A stretch of DNA of 9,666 nucleotides from Actinomycetota bacterium (GCA_005774595.1 VAUM01000044.1:1-9666); one strand, 5' to 3'; numbered from the stretch's first letter, positions 1 to 7,323 are shown. Made by a program: numbers and translations. The notes: generated from the letters alone by a model not told the origin.

Positions 1-2327
1 TCGCAGGCCAGCACGGAACGTACTTCGCGTGGGACGCCGAGGAGACGCAGCTGCGCATCGCCGACTGCTGGGCGTCGCTGTGGACGGACCGCGCGTTCGG
101 CTACCGCGTGCGCCAAGGGGTCGCGCACGACGCGGCGGCGATGGCGGTCATCGTGCAGCGCCTGGTCCCGGCGGAGGCTGCGGGGGCCGCGTTCACGGCA
201 GACCCCGTCACGGGCGCCCGGCTCGTGACGGTCGAGGCGTGCCTCGGCATCGGCGAGCTGCTCGTCTCGGGGCGCGTGACCCCCGACCGCTGGGTCTTCT
301 CGCGCCCGGGGCTCGAGACCCTCGAAGCGCATCCGGGGACGAAGGCCTTCGCGCTGTTCGCGACCGGCTCGGGCCAGGTCGAGGAGGTGCCCGTCCCGCC
401 GGCCCGTGCCACGGCACCGGCGCTCACCGAGGACGCCGCCCGCGACGTCGCCGCGCTCGCGCTGCGCGCCGAGGAGCTGCTCGGCTGTCCGGCGGACGTG
501 GAGTGGGCGACCGAATCGGGACGGCTGTGGCTGCTGCAGGCGCGGCCCATCACCACCGCCGGTGCGGCCGCGGCCGCTCACGAGGGCGGCGCCGCGCCGA
601 CCGTACGCTGTCCGCTCCCGCGCCGCCGCCCCACCGCGTGGAGCAACGTGAACACCGGCGAGGTCCTCCCCGACGTCGTCACCCCGATGACCTGGTCGAT
701 CGTGGGCAGGCTCGCCTCGGCGCTCATCCTGTCGCTGTTCGGCAAGCTCGGCGTGCGCGTCGAGCCGGACCGCCTCACCACGCTGATCGGCGGCCGCGCG
801 TACTTCAACGCCACCCTGCTCGGGACCGCGTTCGACAAGATGCCGTTCGTCGGCGACTCGTCGGTGACCTCGGTCTTCGGCGGCATGGAGGCCCCGCCGG
901 AGATGGCCGAGGTGCTCGCGCTGCCTCCCGAGGACCGCGACATCGCCAGCGTCAGCCCGGTCCGCGTCCTGGCCGGCCTGCCGATCGTGGCGTGGTGGCT
1001 CCTGCGGCACTCACCGGCTCGCGCGCGCATCTTCCTCGAGCAGGAGCGTGCCGCCACCGACGACGAGCTCACCCGGATCGCCGCGGCGCACGGAGAGGAC
1101 GCCGTCGCCGTCGTGACCGCAGCGCAGGTCGCACGCCTGCTCGGGATGGCCGAGTCGCTCGCGTTCGCCGGCGTCGCGATGGCGTCGCACACGCGGCTCG
1201 TCTCGCTGGCCACGAAGTGGTTCCGCGACCGGGGGCCCGTGCTCGTCAACACGCTGCTCGCGGGCCAGGGCGGGGTCGCCAGCGCCGACGCGGGCCTCGC
1301 GCTCGCCCGGCTCGCCGCGGACGCCCGGGCCGACGCGGGAGTCGCTGCGGCCCTGCGGTCCTCGCCCTCCTGGACGGCGGTGCGCGCAGCGCTCGACGCT
1401 CTCGGGACGGACGCCTCGGCCGGGTTCCTCGGAGCGTGGGACGCGTTCACCGCGCGGCACGGCCACCACGCCCGCGGAGAGATCGAACTCGCCGCCGCGC
1501 GCTGGGCGGAGCGCCCGGACGACGTGCTCGCAGATGTCGCCGGCCTCCTCGACGCGCCCGAGAGCCGCGACCTCATCGCCGCGTACCGGCGCCGGACGGA
1601 CGAGGCCGCCGAGGCCGAGGCCGCTGCGCTCGCGCGGTTGCGGCCCGGACGGCGCGCCCGGTTCGCACGCGCCGTCGCGAAGGCGCGAGACGGCGCCCGG
1701 GTCCGCGAGAACATGAAGAACGAGGGCGTCCGCGCCCTCGCGGCGACGCGTGTCGCGCTGCTCGCGCTCGGCGACGCCATGGCCGCTCGCAGCGTGCTCG
1801 CGCGCCGCGACGACATCTTCTTCCTGACTTGGGACGAGGTTGCGCCGGTGCGCGAGGGCTCCCTCGACGCGCGCACGCTCGTGGTGCCGCGCCGTGAGCA
1901 GTACGAGCGCGACCGCGCCGTCATGCCGCCGCCGGTCGTGATCGGCGAGTGGGACGGCGCTCCGGCCGCGCCTCGACCGACCGCGGGGGCCGATGCCGCG
2001 CCCACGCTGACGGGCCTCGCGGTGGCCTCCGGTGTCGCGCGCGGGCGAGCGCGCGTCATCCGCTCGCTGCAGGGCGGCGGGCGCGTCCTGCCCGGCGAGG
2101 TTCTCGTCGCGCCGTTCACCGACCCGGGGTGGACGCCGTTCTTCGTGCCGGCGGCCGGCATCGTCGTGGACATGGGCGGCATGCTCTCCCACGGGAGCAT
2201 CATCGCGCGGGAGTACGGCATCCCGGCCGTCGTCAACGTCGTCGACGGCACCTCGGCGATCCGCACGGGCGACCTGATCGAGGTCGACGGCGACCGCGGC
2301 GTCGTCACCGTGCTCGAGCGCGCCTGA
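1..2327 (+). CDS. Rifampicin phosphotransferase-like / PEP-synthase-related enzyme (5' end outside the window)
   Basis: The reading frame is open from base 3, so the gene starts upstream; 774 residues are visible. The first residues (AGQHGTYF, then CWASLWTDRAFGYR) are typical of the PPDK_N ATP-grasp domain, which closes at the QARPITT motif (visible residues 179–185). A long helical middle domain follows, with VVTPMTW, FTARHGHHARGEIEL and RENMK (568–572) as family-like blocks. The C-terminal swivel domain carries GGMLSHGS with the phospho-acceptor His at 730. The protein ends 44 residues later with no PEP-utilising C-terminal barrel. That order (ATP-grasp, substrate domain, His domain) is rifampicin phosphotransferase architecture; PEP synthase would need the barrel. 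By comparison with Listeria RPH (about 867 residues, from memory) about 130 N-terminal residues are missing. In RPH the enzyme splits ATP and passes the beta-phosphate via His to the drug. The real substrate here is unknown: many such proteins are annotated only as PEP/pyruvate-binding. Family sure, substrate not. Confidence 0.85.
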   Translation, partial: AGQHGTYFAWDAEETQLRIADCWASLWTDRAFGYRVRQGVAHDAAAMAVIVQRLVPAEAAGAAFTADPVTGARLVTVEACLGIGELLVSGRVTPDRWVFSRPGLETLEAHPGTKAFALFATGSGQVEEVPVPPARATAPALTEDAARDVAALALRAEELLGCPADVEWATESGRLWLLQARPITTAGAAAAAHEGGAAPTVRCPLPRRRPTAWSNVNTGEVLPDVVTPMTWSIVGRLASALILSLFGKLGVRVEPDRLTTLIGGRAYFNATLLGTAFDKMPFVGDSSVTSVFGGMEAPPEMAEVLALPPEDRDIASVSPVRVLAGLPIVAWWLLRHSPARARIFLEQERAATDDELTRIAAAHGEDAVAVVTAAQVARLLGMAESLAFAGVAMASHTRLVSLATKWFRDRGPVLVNTLLAGQGGVASADAGLALARLAADARADAGVAAALRSSPSWTAVRAALDALGTDASAGFLGAWDAFTARHGHHARGEIELAAARWAERPDDVLADVAGLLDAPESRDLIAAYRRRTDEAAEAEAAALARLRPGRRARFARAVAKARDGARVRENMKNEGVRALAATRVALLALGDAMAARSVLARRDDIFFLTWDEVAPVREGSLDARTLVVPRREQYERDRAVMPPPVVIGEWDGAPAAPRPTAGADAAPTLTGLAVASGVARGRARVIRSLQGGGRVLPGEVLVAPFTDPGWTPFFVPAAGIVVDMGGMLSHGSIIAREYGIPAVVNVVDGTSAIRTGDLIEVDGDRGVVTVLERA

Positions 2328-2335
2328 CGCGCCCC

Positions 2336-2365
2336 CTGTCGCAGCCCGGCGAGTCGGCGTATCTT
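2336..2365 (+). promoter_or_regulatory. Weak candidate promoter for the gene at 2408
   Basis: In the 80-base gap after the RPH-like gene, CTGTCG (2336–2341) and TATCTT (2360–2365) are separated by 18 bases, with three and four matches to the sigma-70-type consensus. The -10 element lies in a small inverted repeat, TATC-TTC-GATA (2360–2370). Transcription would start near 2372, leaving a leader of about 35 nt. Readthrough from the upstream gene is equally possible, and I see no clear terminator in the gap. Confidence 0.22.
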
Positions 2366-2392
2366 CGATAGGCACAGGCGAACCCGGACACG

Positions 2393-2400
2393 AGGGGGTG
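2393..2400 (+). promoter_or_regulatory. Shine-Dalgarno that fixes the GTG start at 2408
   Basis: AGGGGGTG matches the ideal AGGAGGTG at seven of eight positions and sits 7 bases before the GTG at 2408. No other nearby in-frame start has a comparable site, so it decides the start of the membrane protein. Confidence 0.7.
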
Positions 2401-2407
2401 CGGCGAA

Positions 2408-3076
2408 GTGGATCCACGCAAGCCGATAACGGGTCTTGGCGTGATCATCCTTGCCGGCGTGGCTCTCGCGACCGCCGTGCTGGCGGGTGCGGGCGTGTGG
2501 TGGTGGCAGCACCGCGCCAACGCGCGCCTCAAGGCAGAGCTCACCTCAGCGCAGTCGCGCATCGACGCGCTCACCGAGCAGGTCGCACAGCTGGAGGCGG
2601 CCGCCTCGCGCGTGACCACGCCCGCGCCGCTCCTGGACACCGACGCCGGCGAGACCGGCGACCCGGCGATCGACGACCCCGACACCGGGCTGCCGCCGGC
2701 CGCCGAGAAGGAGCGCCAGTTCGCCTTCGTCAAGGACATCAACGAGACCGCGGGCGCGTACGAATGGGTGCTCGACTACGCGCAGTTCCTCACGGGTGAG
2801 GACGCCGCCGACGCCGCTGCCGCCGCGGGCGCCGAGTCCCCGCCGCCCAACGACTACTACATCGTCAACGAGAACGCGAAGCTGCGGACCCTGCCCGTGG
2901 CGGCGAGCACGAAGGTGGTTCTGTACTACAACGGCGTGTCCGACAAGCGCACCATGCCCCTCGGCCAGTACTACGACATCTTCCTCAACAAGACCGACGG
3001 GAAGCATGCCGTCCCCTTCTGGGTCACCATCCAGAACGGCAAGATCATCGCCGTCGAGGAGCAGTACCTGCCGTAG
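2408..3076 (+). CDS. Membrane-anchored coiled-coil protein of unknown function with a conserved C-terminal domain
   Basis: The 222-residue protein has no named family that I recognise. A short basic N-terminus (MDPRKP) is followed by one hydrophobic segment (about residues 8–33, ending in WWW), a probable coiled coil (36–66, leucine/alanine heptads), an acidic Pro-rich linker (72–100) and a folded C-terminal domain (about 103–222). The basic N-terminus suggests an N-in anchor with the domain outside the membrane. The domain contains WVLDYAQFLTG (120–130), a Pro-rich turn leading to NDYYIVNEN (148–156), LRTLPV (159–164) and the end WVTIQNGK…EEQYLP (205–222). I recall similar blocks in other short secreted or anchored actinobacterial proteins; that memory is not a search result. 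Four Tyr-Tyr pairs or near pairs stand out, and the mature part has no Cys. The start is GTG with a strong Shine-Dalgarno. The gene follows the RPH-like gene by 80 bases and ends 8 bases from the uvrB stop. No function can be assigned. Confidence 0.85.
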   Translation: MDPRKPITGLGVIILAGVALATAVLAGAGVWWWQHRANARLKAELTSAQSRIDALTEQVAQLEAAASRVTTPAPLLDTDAGETGDPAIDDPDTGLPPAAEKERQFAFVKDINETAGAYEWVLDYAQFLTGEDAADAAAAAGAESPPPNDYYIVNENAKLRTLPVAASTKVVLYYNGVSDKRTMPLGQYYDIFLNKTDGKHAVPFWVTIQNGKIIAVEEQYLP

Positions 3077-3095
3077 CCGCCCGCTCAGCGGCGGC
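3076..3095. terminator. Weak hairpin across the convergent stop codons
   Basis: GCCGCC (3076–3081) can pair with GGCGGC (3090–3095), with two more G-C pairs inside after a one-base bulge. It spans the end of the membrane-protein gene and the uvrB stop and could serve both strands. Neither side has a run of T, so termination is uncertain. Confidence 0.25.
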
Positions 3096-5169
3096 GCTTG
3101 TGCTTCGGCACGGCGTACCCGCTGCCCTTGCGCGCGCCCTTCTTGAGGCGCACCAGAACGTCGTCCTCGCCGGCGCCCTCGATCTCGGCACGCAGCTTGA
3201 CGACCTGGTCGCGCAGTCGGGCGGCCCGCTCGAAGTCGAGGGCCTCCGCTGCACCGGTCATCTCCTCCTCGAGCGAGGTGAGGATGCGCAGGACCTCCTC
3301 GCGATCGAGCTTCGCGAGTTCGCGCGCCGCGGTCGACGCGGCGTCCTCCTCGCCGGCCTCCGCTTCGCGGACGAACTGCGAGATGGCCGAGATCGCCTTG
3401 CGGACCGTCTGCGGCTCGATGCCGTGCTCCGCGTTGTACGCGGCCTGCAGCGCACGCCGGCGGTCGGTCTCATCGATCGCCACGCGCATCGAGTCGGTGA
3501 CGCGGTCGGCGTAGAGGATGACCTCGCCCGAGACGTTGCGGGCGGCGCGCCCGATCGTCTGGATGAGCGAGCGGTGGTTGCGCAGGAAGCCTTCCTTGTC
3601 CGCGTCGAGGATCGCCACGAGCGAGACCTCGGGCAGGTCGAGCCCCTCGCGCAGCAGATTGATGCCGACGAGGCAGTCGAACTCGCCCGCGCGCAGGTCG
3701 CGCAGGATCTCGACGCGCTCCAGCGTGCCGATGTCCGCATGCAGGTAGCGTGCGCGGGCGCCGTGCTCGAGCAGGTAGTCGGTGAGATCCTCGGCCATGC
3801 GCTTCGTGAGCGTGGTGACGAGCACACGCTCGTCGCGTTCGGCACGCTGCTTGACGAGGTCGAGCAGGTCGTCGATCTGGCCCGCAGTCGGGCGCACCGA
3901 CACGGCGGGGTCGACCAGTCCGGTCGGCCGGATGATCTGCTCGACCACGCGCTGGCTGCGCTCGAGTTCGTAGTCGCCCGGCGTGGCCGAGACGTAGACG
4001 AACTGCGGCACGCGCGCCTCGAACTCGTCGAAGGTCAGCGGGCGGTTGTCGAGCGCAGACGGCAGGCGGAACCCGTGCTCCACGAGCACGCGCTTGCGCG
4101 ACTGGTCGCCGTGGTACATGCCGCGGACCTGCGGCACGGTCACATGCGACTCGTCGATGACGCACAGGAAGTCGTTCGGGAAGTAGTCGATGAGGCAGTT
4201 GGGCGGCTCGCCGGGAGAGCGGCCGTCGAGGTGCCGCGAGTAGTTCTCTATCCCTGAGCAGAACCCCATCTCCTCGAGCATCTCGAGGTCGTACATCGTG
4301 CGCTGCTCAAGGCGCTGGGCTTCGAGCAGCTTGCCGGCGGCGTTGAGATCCTGCAGGCGCTCGCGCAGCTCGTCGCGGATCGCCGCGATGGCGGTCTTCA
4401 GCTTGTCCGGGACCGTCACGTAGTGCGTTGCCGGCCACACCGGCACCGAATCGAGCTGCGCGACGACCTCGCCGGTGACCGGGTCGACCTCGGCGATCGA
4501 CTCGACGGTGTCGCCGAACAGCTCCACGCGCAGCGGCCGGTCGGAGTAGGCGGGCCAGACGTCGAGCACGTCGCCGCGCACGCGCACGGTCCCGCGCGAG
4601 AAGTCGTAGTCGTTGCGGTCGTACTGGATGTCGACGAGTGCGCGCACGAGCGCGTCGCGGTCCATCTGCGCGCCGGCCTCGAGGAACACCGCAGTGCCCG
4701 CGTAGTCCTCCGGCGAGCCGATCCCGTAGATGCACGAGACCGAGGCGACCACCACCACGTCCCGGCGCGACAACAGGGCTGCGGTGGCGGCGTGGCGGAG
4801 CTTCTCGACCTCCTCGTTGATCGAGGAGTCCTTCTCGATGAAGGTGTCGGTCTCCGGGACGTACGCCTCGGGCTGGTAGTAGTCGTAGTAGGAGACGAAG
4901 TAGACGACCGCGTTGTCCGGGAGGAACTCGCGCAACTCGGCGGCGAGCTGGGCGGCGAGCGTCTTGTTCGGCGCCATGACGAGTGTGGGACGCTGCACGG
5001 CCTCGATGGCCTTCGCCATGGTGAACGTCTTGCCCGAGCCGGTCACGCCGAGCAGCGTCTGGTACCGAAGCCCCGCCTCGACACCCTCCGCGACCTGCTC
5101 GACGGCTTTCGGCTGGTCTCCCGCGGGTCCGAAGGGCGCGACGACGTGGAAGCCGCGCTCGCCCGTCAC
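3085..5169 (-). CDS. uvrB: UvrB, DNA damage-recognition helicase subunit of the UvrABC excinuclease
   Basis: UvrB receives damaged DNA from UvrA, verifies the lesion by threading one strand behind a beta-hairpin, and recruits UvrC for the two incisions. The 694-residue protein is slightly longer than the E. coli one (673). Visible in order: Walker A GVTGSGKT (41–48); the PNKTLAAQ block; the tyrosine-rich beta-hairpin YFVSYYDYYQPEAY (90–103); SVSCIYG; the Walker B variant DESH (339–342); VYVSATP; helicase motif VI QTIGRAARN (537–545); and the UVR domain that binds UvrC (about 633–663). A basic tail ends in KHKRRR. All key motifs are intact. The start is a GTG that overlaps the coaE stop (GTGA), with GAGGT (5179–5183) 9 bases upstream inside coaE. 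The frame stays open further upstream, but that Arg-rich extension lies in coaE and has no UvrB character. Translation is probably coupled to coaE. Confidence 0.97.
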   Translation of the reverse strand: MTGERGFHVVAPFGPAGDQPKAVEQVAEGVEAGLRYQTLLGVTGSGKTFTMAKAIEAVQRPTLVMAPNKTLAAQLAAELREFLPDNAVVYFVSYYDYYQPEAYVPETDTFIEKDSSINEEVEKLRHAATAALLSRRDVVVVASVSCIYGIGSPEDYAGTAVFLEAGAQMDRDALVRALVDIQYDRNDYDFSRGTVRVRGDVLDVWPAYSDRPLRVELFGDTVESIAEVDPVTGEVVAQLDSVPVWPATHYVTVPDKLKTAIAAIRDELRERLQDLNAAGKLLEAQRLEQRTMYDLEMLEEMGFCSGIENYSRHLDGRSPGEPPNCLIDYFPNDFLCVIDESHVTVPQVRGMYHGDQSRKRVLVEHGFRLPSALDNRPLTFDEFEARVPQFVYVSATPGDYELERSQRVVEQIIRPTGLVDPAVSVRPTAGQIDDLLDLVKQRAERDERVLVTTLTKRMAEDLTDYLLEHGARARYLHADIGTLERVEILRDLRAGEFDCLVGINLLREGLDLPEVSLVAILDADKEGFLRNHRSLIQTIGRAARNVSGEVILYADRVTDSMRVAIDETDRRRALQAAYNAEHGIEPQTVRKAISAISQFVREAEAGEEDAASTAARELAKLDREEVLRILTSLEEEMTGAAEALDFERAARLRDQVVKLRAEIEGAGEDDVLVRLKKGARKGSGYAVPKHKRRR

Positions 5170-5768
5170 CGTCCGACGACCTCGTCCCAGAAGCGCTCGA
5201 GGTCGGCGAGGAAGGTCGCCGTGTCGCCGGCGTTCACGACGACGTGGTCGGCGATGCGGATGCGCTCCTCGTCGGTGGCCTGGCACGCGATGCGAGCGCG
5301 GGCGTCGGCCTCGGACATCCCCTTGGCCACGGCGCGGGCGACGCGCTGCTCGGCCGGCGCGATGACCGCGAGCGTCAGGTCGGCGAACTCGATGAACTCG
5401 GGTGCTTCCACGAGCAGCGGCACCTCGAGCACGACCACGGCTGGCGGGTTGGGCAGCAGACCCATCTGCGTCAGGCCCGGGCCGATCTCGCGGAAGACGG
5501 CCTGATGCATGATGCGGTTCAGCCGCCGTGCGCTCCCCTCGTCAACGAATGCCAGCTCGGCGAGCTTCGCATGGTCGATGGATCCGTCGGGCGCCAGCAC
5601 CCCGTCGCCGAACTCGCCGACGACCGCCGCGGTCACCGGTGTGCCCGCGTCGAGGAGCCGGTGCGCGATCGTGTCGAGGTCGAAAACGACCGCGCCGCGG
5701 GAGGCGAAGTACTCCGCGGCGGTGGTCTTGCCGGCCCCGAGGCCGCCTGTCACGACGAGGATGAACAT
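5166..5768 (-). CDS. coaE: Dephospho-CoA kinase
   Basis: CoaE phosphorylates the 3'-OH of dephospho-CoA, the last step of coenzyme A synthesis, in the cytoplasm. The 200-residue length is typical. Near the N-terminus is the P-loop GGLGAGKT, then FDLDTIAHRLL (most family members have DAD where this has DLD), GSIDHAKLAELAF, RLNRIMHQAV (usually HP), VPLLVE, the LID-type stretch RVARAVAKG…ARIACQ and the ending ADHVVVNAGD. These all fit the family, with a few conservative differences. I chose the ATG at 5768 because MFILVVTGG matches the usual N-terminus. The ATG at 5786 (adding MSILGA) is also possible and has a GGTG at better spacing. The gene lies 111 bases after rpsA, beyond a strong hairpin, and its TGA overlaps the uvrB GTG. 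The link with rpsA and uvrB is conserved in actinobacteria. Confidence 0.94.
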   Translation of the reverse strand: MFILVVTGGLGAGKTTAAEYFASRGAVVFDLDTIAHRLLDAGTPVTAAVVGEFGDGVLAPDGSIDHAKLAELAFVDEGSARRLNRIMHQAVFREIGPGLTQMGLLPNPPAVVVLEVPLLVEAPEFIEFADLTLAVIAPAEQRVARAVAKGMSEADARARIACQATDEERIRIADHVVVNAGDTATFLADLERFWDEVVGR

Positions 5769-5821
5769 GGCACCAAGTATGGACATACCGCACCGAGGCG
5801 GGAAGTCCTGCCGTGCGACGA

Positions 5822-5850
5822 CGAAGGGCGGCCGTCGTGGCCGCCCTTCG
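5822..5850 (-). terminator. Perfect 12-bp hairpin between rpsA and coaE
   Basis: Arms at 5822–5833 and 5839–5850 (CGAAGGGCGGCC and its exact complement) enclose a 5-base loop. On the minus strand it lies 29 bases after the rpsA stop and 53 bases before the coaE ATG. It looks like an intrinsic terminator or attenuator stem, but the following bases (TCGTCGCACGG) are not a U-run. It could cut rpsA messages from coaE–uvrB, or protect the 3' end of an abundant rpsA mRNA. Confidence 0.55.
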
Positions 5851-5879
5851 GGTGCGTTCGTGCGTGTGCGCGTGCGGCG

Positions 5880-7298
5880 CTACTCGGCCGCGGGCTCCTC
5901 GCCCTCGTCCTCGGCGGGCGCATCCTCCGCCGGCGCATCCTCCTCGGCCTCAGGCTCGTCCGCCGGCGCCTCATCCTCGGCGGCCTCAGGCTCGTCCGCA
6001 GGCGCCTCGTCCTCGGCTGGGGCCTCCTCGACCACCGCGACGGTCTCGACGACCGCGTCCGCCTCGCCGTCACCGTCGACGTCGACTGCGACGACCACGG
6101 AGTCGTAGTCCTCGGCGGCCGGGTAGTCCTCGCCCTCGTCGTCCTCGTCGTGCTCGGACGCCGGGGGCTCCTTGATCTCGATGCCGAGATCGTCGGCGGC
6201 GGCGCGGATCGACAGCGAGATGCGCCGGCGGTCCGTGTCGATGTCCATGACCTTGACCTTGACCTCCTGGCCGACCTCGACGACCTGGTCCGGAGTCTCG
6301 ACGTGCCCGCGCGCCATCTCGGAGATGTGCACGAGGCCCTCGATGCCGTCGCCAAGCTCGACGAACGCGCCGAACGGCACGAGCTTGGTGACCTTGCCGT
6401 CGAAGATGTCGCCGACCGGGAAGGCTGTGATGAGCTGCTTCCACGGGTCGTCCTGGGTCTGCTTCAGGCCGAGCGAGATGCGCTCGCGGTCCAGATCGAC
6501 GTCGAGGACCTTGACCTCGACCTTGTCGCCGACGGCCACGACCTCGGACGGGTGCGTTACGTGGCTCCACGACAGCTCGGAGATGTGCACGAGGCCGTCG
6601 ATGCCGCCGAGGTCCACGAACGCGCCGAAGTCGACGATGCTCGAGACCGTGCCGGACAGGATCTGGTTCTTGTGCAGCTGGCCCAGGATCTCCTGGCGCT
6701 CGTGCTTGCGGCCCTCCTCGAGGACCACGCGGCGCGACAGGACGACGTTGTTGCGGTTGCGGTCCATCTCGATGACCCGCGCCTCGAGGCGCTGGCCCAT
6801 GAAGACCGTCAGGTCCTTCACGCGGCGGAGGTCCACGAGCGAGGCGGGCAGGAAGCCGCGCAGGCCGATGTCGATGATCAGGCCGCCCTTGACGACCTCG
6901 ATGACCTCGCCCTCGACGACCTCGCCCGAGTTGAACATCTCCTCGATCCGGCCCCAGGCGCGCTCGTACTCGGCACGCTTCTTGGACAGGATGAGCCGGC
7001 CGTCCTTGTCCTCCTTCTGGAGGACGAGCGCCTCGACCTCGTCGCCGCAGCTCACGATCTCGGACGGATCGACATCCTTGCGGATCGACAGCTCGCGGGC
7101 GGGGATGACGCCTTCGGACTTGTAGCCGATGTCGAGGAGGACCTCGTCCTTCTCGACCTTGACGACGACACCGTGCACGAGGTCACCGTCGTCGAAGTCG
7201 GTGATGGTGCCGTCGATGAGCGCGTGCATCTCCTCGTCGGTGTACTCGCGCTCGCTGATGACGCTGTCGGACTGGTCGATCGTCTCTTCTTCGGTCAC
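5880..7298 (-). CDS. rpsA: 30S ribosomal protein S1, four S1 domains with an acidic repeat tail
   Basis: S1 binds mRNA on the 30S subunit and helps start translation. The 472-residue protein is close to the mycobacterial form (about 481). Four S1 (OB-fold) domains lie at about 37–107, 124–190, 209–279 and 294–365. Actinobacterial signatures include LLDIGYKSEGVIP, ALVLQKEDKDGRLILSKKRA, GLRGFLPASLV and, in domains 3 and 4, FGAFV and GLVHISE. Residues 366–472 form a Glu/Asp/Ala/Pro tail with a DVDGDGEAD loop (406–414), two 12-residue repeats (429–452) and shorter APAED repeats. The start is the GTG at 7298, after AGAAGGGG (7306–7313) with 7 bases of spacing. The frame continues upstream, but that part is leader without S1 similarity. 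The gene has its own candidate promoter near 7468–7496 and a leader that could hide the ribosome site. coaE and uvrB follow. Confidence 0.97.
   Translation of the reverse strand: MTEEETIDQSDSVISEREYTDEEMHALIDGTITDFDDGDLVHGVVVKVEKDEVLLDIGYKSEGVIPARELSIRKDVDPSEIVSCGDEVEALVLQKEDKDGRLILSKKRAEYERAWGRIEEMFNSGEVVEGEVIEVVKGGLIIDIGLRGFLPASLVDLRRVKDLTVFMGQRLEARVIEMDRNRNNVVLSRRVVLEEGRKHERQEILGQLHKNQILSGTVSSIVDFGAFVDLGGIDGLVHISELSWSHVTHPSEVVAVGDKVEVKVLDVDLDRERISLGLKQTQDDPWKQLITAFPVGDIFDGKVTKLVPFGAFVELGDGIEGLVHISEMARGHVETPDQVVEVGQEVKVKVMDIDTDRRRISLSIRAAADDLGIEIKEPPASEHDEDDEGEDYPAAEDYDSVVVAVDVDGDGEADAVVETVAVVEEAPAEDEAPADEPEAAEDEAPADEPEAEEDAPAEDAPAEDEGEEPAAE
5943..6014 (-). repeat. Two tandem 36-bp repeats in the rpsA tail
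   Basis: Units at 5979–6014 and 5943–5978 encode EDEAPADEPEAA and EDEAPADEPEAE. The DNA copies agree at about 32 of 36 bases, including synonymous positions, which suggests a fairly recent in-frame duplication. A shorter 15-bp repeat (GGCGCATCCTCC cores on the plus strand) follows at about 5916–5945 and encodes APAED units. Confidence 0.75.
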
Positions 7299-7302
7299 TG
7301 CA

Positions 7303-7323
7303 GGACCCCTTCTGATCGGGGCC
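7303..7323 (-). promoter_or_regulatory. Hairpin that would cover the rpsA Shine-Dalgarno
   Basis: In the rpsA leader GGCCCC (7323–7318) can pair with GGGG-T-CC (7309–7303, one bulged T) around the loop GATCAGAA. The 3' arm contains the GGGG of the Shine-Dalgarno, 7 bases before the GTG. Pairing would block ribosome entry. A second GGCCCC further upstream (7426–7421) could compete for the same bases. The structure was read by eye; its energy was not calculated. Confidence 0.35.

Noticed and set aside
1..2327. Standard PEP synthase or pyruvate phosphate dikinase
   Set aside because: The protein ends 44 residues after the swivel His, so the C-terminal PEP/pyruvate barrel is absent.
578..2512. 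Long minus-strand open frame opposite the RPH-like gene, with a second one at 1011–2417
   Set aside because: Ser/Arg/Ala-rich translation without any motif; a GC-rich shadow of a gene with clear family motifs.
5170..5286. 39-codon upstream extension of uvrB
   Set aside because: It lies inside coaE in another frame and is Arg-rich; UvrB proteins begin with the F-x-V-x-x-P-F-x-P-x-G-D-Q-P block, which starts a few residues after the GTG at 5169.
3100..5505. Plus-strand open frames of 385 and 360 codons opposite uvrB
   Set aside because: Shadows of uvrB; no recognisable domain or ribosome site.
5890..6030. Repeat-rich segment as a possible CRISPR or intergenic repeat array
   Set aside because: The repeats are in frame, contiguous without spacers, and encode the S1 acidic tail.
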